Both the position numbers and the translations under genes were made by a program. 64,000 bases of DNA from Pseudodesulfovibrio cashew (GTDB taxonomy: Bacteria; Desulfobacterota; Desulfovibrionia; Desulfovibrionales; Desulfovibrionaceae), in contig NZ_CP046400.1 of the NCBI RefSeq assembly GCF_009762795.1, positions 62,001 through 126,000 on the forward strand, in the 5' to 3' direction. Below the pieces are notes generated by a model. The model was given only the letters and a program-made list of their open reading frames with translations, was not told the DNA's origin and did no database searches. Shown here piece after piece: positions 1 through 7,346 of this stretch. Within the stretch, counting starts at the first letter, position 1, and each line of letters starts with the position of its first letter.

Positions 1-1
1 A

Positions 2-1843
2 ATCTACCTGAACACCGCGCCCTTCGGCGGCAACATCGTGGGCGTGGACGCGGCCTCGCGCCTCTACTTTGGCAGGCCGCCGGACCGCCTCTCCCTGGGT
101 GAATGCGCCCTGCTGGCCGTGCTGCCGCGCTCGCCCAACCGGTATGACCCGGCCCGCCACCCCGAGGCGGCCATGCGCGTGAGAGACCGCGTCCTCAAGC
201 AACTGGCTGAACGCGGCGCGGTGGATGCGGAGGAAGCCCGCCGGGCCATGCGCCAGCCCATGGTGGCCCACCGCCGCCCCTCGCCCATGCTCGCCCCCCA
301 CTTCACCCTGCTGGCGAGGCAGCGTCTGGGCGCGGAGACGGAGCTGCGGACCTCGCTGGACCTCGCAGCCCAACACACCGTGGAGCACCTGCTGGCCCGG
401 CATATTGCCCGCGTAAGGCAGCAGGGCATTTCCAACGGGGCGGTCGTGGTCCTCGACAGGCGCACGCGCCAGGTGCTGGCCATGGCCGGGTCCGCCGACT
501 TCTTCGACGACCAGCGCCAGGGGCAGGTCAACAACGGGCTGGCCCCGCGCTCGCCGGGTTCGGCCCTCAAGCCGTTTCTCTACGCCCTGGCCTTTGACAA
601 GGGACTGGCCATCCCCGAGTCCCGGCTGCTCGACGTCCCCACGGACTACGCGGGCTACGCGCCGGAGAATTACTCAGGAACCTTTTCCGGCCAGGTCACC
701 GCGTCCGAGGCCCTGGCCCGCTCCCTCAACGTCCCGGCGGTGCGCCTGTTGGCCCGCACCGGGCTCAAGGAGTTTCACGCCCTGCTCCGAACCGGCGGAC
801 TGGAGACCGTGGACCGCCCGGCGGCCAGCTACGGCCTGCCCCTGGTCCTCGGCGCATGCGAAGTCCGGCTCGTGGACCTGGTGAACCTGTACGCCACCCT
901 GGCCCAGGGCGGGACCCACCGCCCCTGGCGCATCACCCCCGGTGAGCAGAAAACGGGCACGCCGTTGTTCTCGACCGAGGCCGCACGCTCCGTTGCCGAC
1001 ATCCTGACCACCGTGACCCGGCCGGACATGCCTGAGTCCTGGCGGCTGACACGGGACAGGCCCGCAGCGGCGTGGAAGACGGGCACCTCCTTCGGCCATC
1101 GCGACGCCTGGGCCGTGGGCTTCGGCCCCACCCTGGCCGTAGGCGTATGGGTGGGCAACCCGGACGGTACGCCGGTCAAGGGTATTTCTGGCGCAACCCA
1201 CGCCGGCCCACTCTTTTTTGATATCTTGCACGCTCTGGAGTCCCCCTCGCGCGACCTGCGCCTGCCGGATGCGCCCGACCTGCGAAAGGTCCGGCTGTGC
1301 GCCTTCAGCCGCATGCCCGCCGGGCCGGACTGCCCGGAGACGATCACGGCCATGGCCGGACCGAAAATGATCCTGCCACGCTGCACCGCCCACAAGCGAT
1401 ACATGGCTGACCGGAAGACCGGCCTTAGGCTCCAGGGGAGCTGCCTGGCCCTCAGGCCCGCCGTATCCCGCGTGGCAGCAACCGTGCCCCCGGAGCTGGC
1501 CGCCTGGCTCAAGGCGCAGGGAAAGCCGGTCCCGGCCCTGCCCGCGCTCAGCCCGGCCTGCACCGACGTGCCCGAGGGGAGCGGCCCGAACATCCTCTCA
1601 CCCTCGGCCAGGACACCCTACGTAATGCGCCACGACGCCCCGGCCCGCTTCCAGCAGATCGCCCTGCGCGCCGAGACTGCCGACCCGGACCAGCCTTTAT
1701 GGTGGTATGTGGACGGCGATTTTGCGGGCAGCGCAAAGCCCGGCGCGCCGCTCTTCCTGCCCATGGTGCCGGGCGAGCACGCCGCATCCGTCACGGACAG
1801 CCAGGGCCGGACGAACTCGGTCCGGTTCACGGTAATTGAATAA
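2..1843 (+). CDS. pbpC: Penicillin-binding protein 1C, C-terminal part (cut by left edge)
   Basis: Bifunctional peptidoglycan synthase of the inner membrane, periplasmic side. The reading frame is already open at base 2 (IYLNTAPFGG), which is the end of the glycosyltransferase domain, so the N-terminus with its membrane anchor lies outside the window. The transpeptidase domain has the three expected motifs: SALK with the catalytic Ser codon at 560, SLN at 722-730 and KTG at 1076-1084. The last ~90 residues form a small beta-rich domain (WWYVDGDFAG region) like the C-terminal domain typical of PBP1C rather than PBP1A/1B. The gene ends 15 bp before the convergent response regulator gene. PBP1C is often paired with an alpha-2-macroglobulin gene, which would have to lie to the left. 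Confidence 0.93.
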   Translation: MYLNTAPFGGNIVGVDAASRLYFGRPPDRLSLGECALLAVLPRSPNRYDPARHPEAAMRVRDRVLKQLAERGAVDAEEARRAMRQPMVAHRRPSPMLAPHFTLLARQRLGAETELRTSLDLAAQHTVEHLLARHIARVRQQGISNGAVVVLDRRTRQVLAMAGSADFFDDQRQGQVNNGLAPRSPGSALKPFLYALAFDKGLAIPESRLLDVPTDYAGYAPENYSGTFSGQVTASEALARSLNVPAVRLLARTGLKEFHALLRTGGLETVDRPAASYGLPLVLGACEVRLVDLVNLYATLAQGGTHRPWRITPGEQKTGTPLFSTEAARSVADILTTVTRPDMPESWRLTRDRPAAAWKTGTSFGHRDAWAVGFGPTLAVGVWVGNPDGTPVKGISGATHAGPLFFDILHALESPSRDLRLPDAPDLRKVRLCAFSRMPAGPDCPETITAMAGPKMILPRCTAHKRYMADRKTGLRLQGSCLALRPAVSRVAATVPPELAAWLKAQGKPVPALPALSPACTDVPEGSGPNILSPSARTPYVMRHDAPARFQQIALRAETADPDQPLWWYVDGDFAGSAKPGAPLFLPMVPGEHAASVTDSQGRTNSVRFTVIE

Positions 1844-1858
1844 GGAAAATCGACAGAC

Positions 1859-3202
1859 TCAGACCACACCGAAGGACTGGAGCTTGCGGTAAAGCGTCTT
1901 TCGCCCGATGCCGAGAATCCCGGCCGCCTTGGTGCGATTGTGCCCCGTGTGTTCCATGACACGCAGGATGTACTGCCGCTCGTGCTGAGCCAGGGTCGGA
2001 AGCGCGCAGCACTCGCCCTCCTCCGGGGAGTCGGCGATATCCAGAGGCAGGCACTTGGCCGTAATCAAATCGTTTTCTGCCAGGATGATGCCCCGCTCGA
2101 TGACGTTGCGCAGCTCGCGGACGTTGCCCGGCCAGTCGTAGGCGATCATGCACTCCTTGGCCCGCTTGGACATGCGGTAGGGCGGACGGTCCGGATAGAG
2201 CTTCTCCAGAAAATGCTCCAACAGGGTGGGGATGTCCTCCTTGCGCTCCCGCAGCGGGGGGATGGCGATGCTGAACACGTTGAGGCGGTGATAGAGCGCC
2301 TCGTGAAAGCGCCCCTCCTCCACTTCCACGGAGAGGTCCCGGTTGGTGGCGAAAAGGAAGCGCACGTCCACGGAGCGCTCCTCGCGGTCGCCCACGCGCC
2401 GGTACTTCTGGGATTCGAACACGCGCAGAAGCATGGCCTGGACCTCCAGGGGCAGTTCGCCCACCTCGTCGAAGAAGATGGTCCCCTTGTCCGCCTGGGC
2501 CAGGACGCCCTCCTGGGAGTGCTCCGCGCCGGTGAAGGCTCCCTTGCAGTAACCAAATAGCTCACTGCGCAGCAGGTCCTTGTTGAACGAACCACAGTTC
2601 TTGATGATGAGCGGCATGTCCGCGCGCAGGCTGCGCGAGTGCAGGACGTTGACCACCACGTTCTTGCCCACGCCGGACTCGCCGGTGATGAGCACCGGGG
2701 CCTCGGTGGGCGCGACCTTGTCCACCAGATATTCGACATGGCGCATGGCCGACGAGGAGCCGATGATCCGGTGCATGATCTCGCCGCCCTTGCGCCTGCG
2801 CAACTGGCGCAGCTCACGCTGCATGAGCTTGCGCTGGTAGGCCCGGTCGATGAGCATGTTCATACGGTCCAGGGAGAAGGGCTTGGTCACATAGTCGTAG
2901 GCCCCCATCTTCATGGCCTCCACGGCGCTGTCCACCTCGGAGTAGCCGGTGATCATGATCACCTCCACGTCAGCCAGGTTCTCGCGGAAATGCTCCAGCA
3001 GGCGGATGCCGTTGCCGTCGGGCAGCCGGACGTCCAGCAGGACCACGTCGAAGTCCTGCTTTGCGGCGAGCTTCATGGCCTGGACCGCGTTGTCCGCCGT
3101 GGTCACCTCGCGGCCCGGCAGGGCCAGCTCCCGTTCGGCAAGCTTGCGGATGAAGAATTCGTCGTCGACAACCAGGACGCGTATGGATTTCGTCTTTTCC
3201 AT
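1859..3202 (-). CDS. Sigma-54-dependent response regulator (NtrC/AtoC type)
   Basis: A 447-residue enhancer-binding activator. The N-terminal receiver has the acidic pair DD at 13-14 and the phosphoacceptor Asp57 in VVLLDVRLPDG. The central AAA+ domain has Walker A GESGVGKN, the sigma-54 contact loop GAFTGA and Walker B TIFFDEVGELP. The C-terminus is a Fis-type helix-turn-helix (HNRTKAAGILGIGRKTLYRK). It lies 9 bp downstream of the histidine kinase gene, its likely partner. The same transcription unit also carries an alcohol dehydrogenase and a radical SAM protein, and a -24/-12 box stands upstream of that unit. This suggests it activates its own operon and perhaps the AOR operon; no binding site was identified. 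Confidence 0.93.
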   Translation of the reverse strand: MEKTKSIRVLVVDDEFFIRKLAERELALPGREVTTADNAVQAMKLAAKQDFDVVLLDVRLPDGNGIRLLEHFRENLADVEVIMITGYSEVDSAVEAMKMGAYDYVTKPFSLDRMNMLIDRAYQRKLMQRELRQLRRRKGGEIMHRIIGSSSAMRHVEYLVDKVAPTEAPVLITGESGVGKNVVVNVLHSRSLRADMPLIIKNCGSFNKDLLRSELFGYCKGAFTGAEHSQEGVLAQADKGTIFFDEVGELPLEVQAMLLRVFESQKYRRVGDREERSVDVRFLFATNRDLSVEVEEGRFHEALYHRLNVFSIAIPPLRERKEDIPTLLEHFLEKLYPDRPPYRMSKRAKECMIAYDWPGNVRELRNVIERGIILAENDLITAKCLPLDIADSPEEGECCALPTLAQHERQYILRVMEHTGHNRTKAAGILGIGRKTLYRKLQSFGVV

Positions 3203-3211
3203 GGCACACCC

Positions 3212-4456
3212 CTATTCGCTGAAGAAAGGCAGAATGACCTCGAAGACCGCGCCCTCGCCCTCTTCGCTCGAAGCCGTGATCTCGCCGCCGTGCTTTTTGA
3301 TGATGTTGTAGCAGGTCGAAAGACCGACGCCGATGCCCTGCCCCGGCGGCTTGGTGGTGAAGAACGGCTCGAACAGCTTGTCGATGTTCTCCTGGGCGAT
3401 GCCATGGCCGGTGTCGATGACCCGAAGCAGGACCATGCTCCCCTCCACCTCGCTATCGATGGTGATGGAGCCCGACTCCCGCACCGCGTACAGGGCGTTG
3501 AGAATCAGGTTGAGCGCCACCTGCATGAGCTCGCCGGGGTGTCCCATGACGCACGGTTCTTCATCTGAGAGGGAGAGCGAGATGATCCCGGGCGGCAGGG
3601 CCGAGAGCCTGGGATGCAGCAGCTTCAGGCAGTTGAGGATGATGTTGTTGACGTTGACGATGGTCATGGCCCGCACGTCGCGGTGCCCGAAAGAGAGCAG
3701 GTTCTGGACGATCTCGGAGCAGCGGTTGCACTCCTTGAGCACGATGTCGAGATACTCGGCGAAGACTTCCAGCAGGTCGGTGCACTCCTCACCCTCGCGC
3801 AGGCAGGAGCCGAGCCGTCCCATGTACCCGGACAGGGCCTCGGCAAACCCCCTGATGCTCGTCAGCGGGTTGTTGATCTCATGGGCAACGCCCTCGGCAA
3901 GCACGCCGATGGTCGCCATGCGTTCGGCCTGAAAATACTTGGCCTGATACTGCTTCTCCATGGTCACGTCGCGGTGCAGGAGCAGGACCTTGTCCGGATT
4001 GCCCTCGGTCCCGGACATGAGCGCGGCGGAGCACTCGATCTGCCGGTTCTCGCCGTCCACCTGCATGATCTGCAACTGGCGGCAGACCTTCTTGCCCTCC
4101 TTGCGGGCCATGAGCAGGGGGCACGGCGAGCACGGCCCGTCCGCGCCCTTGAAGACCTTGTAGCAGGGCTCGCCCAACGGATCGTCCGGGCTCCGGTACG
4201 TCTCGAAAAAAGCGTTGTTGACCGAGAGCAGCCGGTAGTCCGGCGAGACCACGGCCACCACGTCCGGGATGCCGTTGAGAATGTCCTGAACGTCGCGCCG
4301 CTTCTGCTCAAGTTCAATGTTCGATGCCTTGAGCTCGTTGATGGTCTTCTGGACTTCCTTGAAGAACCCGAGCTTGATGGAGTCGATTCCGATGATGTCC
4401 TCGATACCCGCCTTCCTGCCGCGTCCGCCCCCTTCGTCCGATCCGTGCCGTGTCAT
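3212..4456 (-). CDS. Cytosolic PAS-domain sensor histidine kinase
   Basis: A 414-residue kinase with no membrane segment, so it should sense a cytoplasmic signal. A short coiled coil (about 33-60) leads into one PAS domain (about 60-165). The phosphoacceptor is His192 in EGVAHEINNP. The ATP-binding domain has the N box NLILNALYAV, the G1 box DTGHGI, the F box FEPFFTT and the G2 box GIGVGLS. The PAS domain carries a Cys cluster (Cys98, Cys109, Cys112, plus Cys125 and Cys142) that could hold a metal or act as a redox switch; this is inference. The start codon is 1 bp past the stop of the alcohol dehydrogenase gene and the stop is 9 bp before the sigma-54 regulator, so the three genes are co-transcribed and the two regulators form a pair. 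Confidence 0.92.
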   Translation of the reverse strand: MTRHGSDEGGGRGRKAGIEDIIGIDSIKLGFFKEVQKTINELKASNIELEQKRRDVQDILNGIPDVVAVVSPDYRLLSVNNAFFETYRSPDDPLGEPCYKVFKGADGPCSPCPLLMARKEGKKVCRQLQIMQVDGENRQIECSAALMSGTEGNPDKVLLLHRDVTMEKQYQAKYFQAERMATIGVLAEGVAHEINNPLTSIRGFAEALSGYMGRLGSCLREGEECTDLLEVFAEYLDIVLKECNRCSEIVQNLLSFGHRDVRAMTIVNVNNIILNCLKLLHPRLSALPPGIISLSLSDEEPCVMGHPGELMQVALNLILNALYAVRESGSITIDSEVEGSMVLLRVIDTGHGIAQENIDKLFEPFFTTKPPGQGIGVGLSTCYNIIKKHGGEITASSEEGEGAVFEVILPFFSE

Positions 4457-4457
4457 A

Positions 4458-5600
4458 TCACCACGCCTCGTAGTACAGGTTGAGGATGTCCTTCCACGTG
4501 GCCTCGCGCGGGTTGGTCAGCATGCAGATGTCCTTGACCGCGTTGTGGCTGGCCTGGGACAGCATGGTCCTGTCGGGCAGGATCTCGCGCAGACGGCACG
4601 GGATTCCCAACTCCTCGCGCAGTTCCTCCAGGGCCGCGATGCCGGCCATGGCCGTCTCCTCGTCGCTCCCGTAGCGCTTGCCGGTGATAATTTCACCAAT
4701 CTTCGCCATCTTCTCCTTGCATGCCGGCAGGTTGTAGCGCATCACCACGGGCAGCAGTAGGGAATGGGCCGTGCCGTGTACCACGTCGAACATGCCGCCG
4801 AGGGAGTGGGCCAGAGCGTGCCCCAGCCCCACGCTGGCGTTGGTGAAAGCCATGCCCGAGGAAGACCCGGCGATGGCCAATTGCTCCAGGTCGTCGATAT
4901 GCAGGTGCTCCAGAGCCGGGCGGATGTGCCGGATCAGCAGGTCCAGCCCCTTGAGGCTCCAGACCTCGGTGAACGGGTTGGCAATGGGCGAGACGTAGGA
5001 CTCGACGGCGTGGGCCAGCGAGTCGTACAGGGGCGGAATGAGCAGCTCGCGGGTCAGTGTGCCCAGAAGCAACGGGTCGGAGATGGAGATATTGGGCACC
5101 AGAGTCCGGCTGATCAGGGTCATTTTGACCCGGCGCTCCAAGTCGGTGATCACCGTGAACTGGGAGATGTTCGACTCGCTGCCCATGGTGGTGGGTATGA
5201 ACACCATGGGCGGCAAGGGATTGCGAACCTGATTGGCCCCTTCGTAGTCCCGGATGTCACCGCCGTTGCTGACGATCAGGGCAATGCCCTTGGCCGTGTC
5301 CATGGGGCTCCCGCCCCCCAGGGCCATGATGACGTCGGCCTCTTCCCGCTGGTAGAGCTCCACCCCCTTGCGGACCTGGAAATCCCTCGGGTTGGGCGAC
5401 ACGTCGCAGTAGTAGACGAAATCGAGGTCCTCGGCCCTGAGAACGTCCAACAGCTTCTCCACCCATCCGGCTTCCTCCACGCCCGGGTCGGAAACGACGA
5501 AAATCTTCGACGCGCCCAGCCGCTTGGCGCAGATGCTGGCATACTGAAGGCTCCCCCGGCCGAAAATGAATTCCGGCGTCGCAAACTTGAATACATCCAC
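4458..5600 (-). CDS. Iron-containing (group III) alcohol dehydrogenase
   Basis: NAD(P)-dependent interconversion of a primary alcohol and an aldehyde in the cytoplasm. The family signatures are present: the nucleotide-binding GGGSPMDTAK and the metal-binding region DSLAHAVESY followed by GLGHALAHSLGG and HGTAHSLLLP, which supply the His ligands. A GTG at 5600 is preferred as start because AAGGA lies 7 bp upstream (protein of 380 residues beginning VDVFKFATPEF); a GTG at 5624 would add eight residues but has no clear ribosome binding site. Together with the AOR encoded at 7.3-9.5 kb it could link alcohol, aldehyde and carboxylate. It precedes the sensor kinase and sigma-54 regulator genes and is probably under their control. 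Confidence 0.93.
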   Translation of the reverse strand: MDVFKFATPEFIFGRGSLQYASICAKRLGASKIFVVSDPGVEEAGWVEKLLDVLRAEDLDFVYYCDVSPNPRDFQVRKGVELYQREEADVIMALGGGSPMDTAKGIALIVSNGGDIRDYEGANQVRNPLPPMVFIPTTMGSESNISQFTVITDLERRVKMTLISRTLVPNISISDPLLLGTLTRELLIPPLYDSLAHAVESYVSPIANPFTEVWSLKGLDLLIRHIRPALEHLHIDDLEQLAIAGSSSGMAFTNASVGLGHALAHSLGGMFDVVHGTAHSLLLPVVMRYNLPACKEKMAKIGEIITGKRYGSDEETAMAGIAALEELREELGIPCRLREILPDRTMLSQASHNAVKDICMLTNPREATWKDILNLYYEAW

Positions 5601-5730
5601 ACTCGTTTCCTTTTGCTTCACCACACCGGCCCGTCCCGTTCCCTCCGCTCCGAAAAGCTCCTGTGCCTCGGCGCGAAGCCGAGACCTTTCCGGTCCATAT
5701 TCTCCCGACTAGGGGAAACTGGCAAGGATA

Positions 5731-5749
5731 ATTGCGAAAAAATCGCAAT
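5731..5749. promoter_or_regulatory. Palindrome upstream of the alcohol dehydrogenase gene
   Basis: ATTGCGAAAAAATCGCAAT is a perfect 7-bp inverted repeat around AAAAA, in the 167-bp gap between the radical SAM and alcohol dehydrogenase genes and about 130 bp upstream of the latter. Its shape is that of a homodimer operator; Rex or CRP/FNR-family sites look similar but have a 6-bp spacer. It is too short and lacks the U tract of a normal terminator. Confidence 0.4.
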
Positions 5750-5767
5750 GAACCGTGCCCTGTATCC

Positions 5768-7165
5768 CTACGTCCGGGCGGCGAAATCCCTGGCCATGCG
5801 CCGCATGAGAAAGTATTTCTCGTCAAATCCCATCTCGCACATGTGTGCATAGACCTCGGGTGCGATGCCCTTGGTCAGCATCATCTGCATGTAGATCAGG
5901 TCATCCACGTCGTGCTCTGCCGTATAGAGCGGCGGGGCCTCGTCCGAGAGCCAGTACTCGTCTGAGATGAGCCGCAACTCCTTGGCCCGTGAATACTGGG
6001 CCGAGGCGGGCAGAATCGTGTTGATGCCCAGGATGGGCATGGTGGCGGGACGAATGTCGCGGATGAGCTCCACGGTCTCCCCGATGGTGTCCATGGTTTC
6101 ACCGGGGTTGCCGACCATGAGGAAACAGCAGGGCTCCATGCCGGCCTGATGGGTGAAGCGAAAGGCGTCCCGCACCTGGTCCGGAGTAAACCCCTTGTTG
6201 GCGGTCTTCAGGACACGGGGACTGCCGGACTCCACGCCGTAGTAGATGCGATAGCACCCGGCCCGGCGCATCCAGGCAAGGAGTTCCTCGTCCACCAGAT
6301 CCACCCGGGTCTCCGCCATCCAGAGGAACTCCAGCTTGCGGTCGATGATCTCCCGGCACAGGGAGATGACCCGCTCCCGGTTCAGGGAAAAGAGGTCGTC
6401 GGAAAAATAGATGTGGCGCACGTCGAACCGCTCCATGAGCATCTCGATCTCGCCGATGACGTTGAGGGGCGACCGGGAGGCCCACCGTCCGTCGAAAAAG
6501 CTATGCACCGAGCAGAAGTTGCACTGGAACGGACACCCCCTGGAGGTCAGGATGTGCGTGCCGGTCAGTCCCTGGTACTGGGGGGGAATCTCCGGGGATT
6601 TGTACTCGGAGAGATCGAAGGTATCGTAGACCGGCAGGGCCAGGCCGTTGAGCACGGTGCCCCGCTTGCGGGGCGGCGTCCTGACGAACGAATTCCCGGC
6701 CCGAAGGGCCAGCCCGCGCACGCGATGCACGTCGCCCCCCTGCTCGAAGCAACGGACCAGCTCAACGATGGTCTCCTCGCCCTCTCCCAGGGCCACCACG
6801 TCCACGGCCTTGTTCCTGAGCATGTGGCCGGGGAAGAACGTGGCGTGAGGTCCGCCCATGACGATGCGGGCCTCGGGCAGGACCATCCGCGCCAGGGTTG
6901 CCAGACGCAGGGCGTGGGCGCGCCCCAGGGTGAAGCAACTGATGCCCACCACGTCGGGCTGCTCGCGCTCCAGCAGCTCGGCCGCCGCCATCCAGGTATA
7001 CGAGTGGAGGTCGTAGCAATGGGCCTCTATCCCGTCCATGCGGAGCGCGCCGGCCAGATAGGCGATGCCCAGCGGCACCCAGGTCTTGGGAGGCAACAGG
7101 TCCACTTCGGCCGTGGCCGGATTACGCAGTTTGGGCGCGGGCGGAGTCAGCAACAACACTTTCAT
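5768..7165 (-). CDS. B12-binding-domain radical SAM protein
   Basis: A cytoplasmic radical SAM enzyme of the cobalamin-binding class, about 465 residues. An N-terminal B12-binding-like Rossmann domain (about 1-150) precedes the radical SAM barrel, which carries CxxxCxxC in SRGCPFQCNFC for the [4Fe-4S] cluster. Substrate unknown; relatives act as methyltransferases or ring-forming enzymes on lipids and cofactors. The ATG at 7165 is chosen because AGGAGG lies 8 bp upstream; an in-frame start 24 bp further up lacks a ribosome binding site. A sigma-54-type box stands about 66 bp upstream. The gene is 167 bp ahead of the alcohol dehydrogenase gene on the same strand and may be the first gene of that operon. 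Confidence 0.88.
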   Translation of the reverse strand: MKVLLLTPPAPKLRNPATAEVDLLPPKTWVPLGIAYLAGALRMDGIEAHCYDLHSYTWMAAAELLEREQPDVVGISCFTLGRAHALRLATLARMVLPEARIVMGGPHATFFPGHMLRNKAVDVVALGEGEETIVELVRCFEQGGDVHRVRGLALRAGNSFVRTPPRKRGTVLNGLALPVYDTFDLSEYKSPEIPPQYQGLTGTHILTSRGCPFQCNFCSVHSFFDGRWASRSPLNVIGEIEMLMERFDVRHIYFSDDLFSLNRERVISLCREIIDRKLEFLWMAETRVDLVDEELLAWMRRAGCYRIYYGVESGSPRVLKTANKGFTPDQVRDAFRFTHQAGMEPCCFLMVGNPGETMDTIGETVELIRDIRPATMPILGINTILPASAQYSRAKELRLISDEYWLSDEAPPLYTAEHDVDDLIYMQMMLTKGIAPEVYAHMCEMGFDEKYFLMRRMARDFAART

Positions 7166-7230
7166 GCGAAAAACCTCCTGGTAGAGCACGGGCTCGGTCG
7201 GAATTCCAACCCACCTCCAGTTGGCCGAGA

Positions 7231-7246
7231 TGCTTCGTTTGTGCCA
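7231..7246 (-). promoter_or_regulatory. Sigma-54 (-24/-12) promoter for the radical SAM gene
   Basis: On the minus strand this reads TGGCACAAACGAAGCA: perfect TGGCAC at -24, GC at -12 and the exact 10-bp GG-to-GC spacing. The predicted transcription start lies about 55 bp before the ATG at 7165. The putative operon ends with a sigma-54 activator gene. Confidence 0.65.
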
Positions 7247-7253
7247 TGAATCG

Positions 7254-7296
7254 CCCCGGCTTCCCCGCGAGGCGCACGGTGAAGGGGAAGCCGGGG
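7254..7296. terminator. Hairpin after the AOR gene
   Basis: A perfect 13-bp stem, CCCCGGCTTCCCC paired with GGGGAAGCCGGGG, with a 17-nt loop. It lies 50 bp past the AOR stop and just upstream of the radical SAM promoter. The T-rich tail (GCTTGTTTTGTT) is on the plus-strand side, so on the minus strand it acts as a stable stem without a U tract. Confidence 0.55.
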
Positions 7297-7346
7297 GCTT
7301 GTTTTGTTCCTATGTGAGGAGGTGTCTCAGGAACATTGATCCATCA

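Noticed and set aside
5718..5757. Sequences like TGGCA...TTGC on both strands around the ADH palindrome
   Set aside because: GG and GC are 11 bp apart on both strands; sigma-54 promoters need 10.
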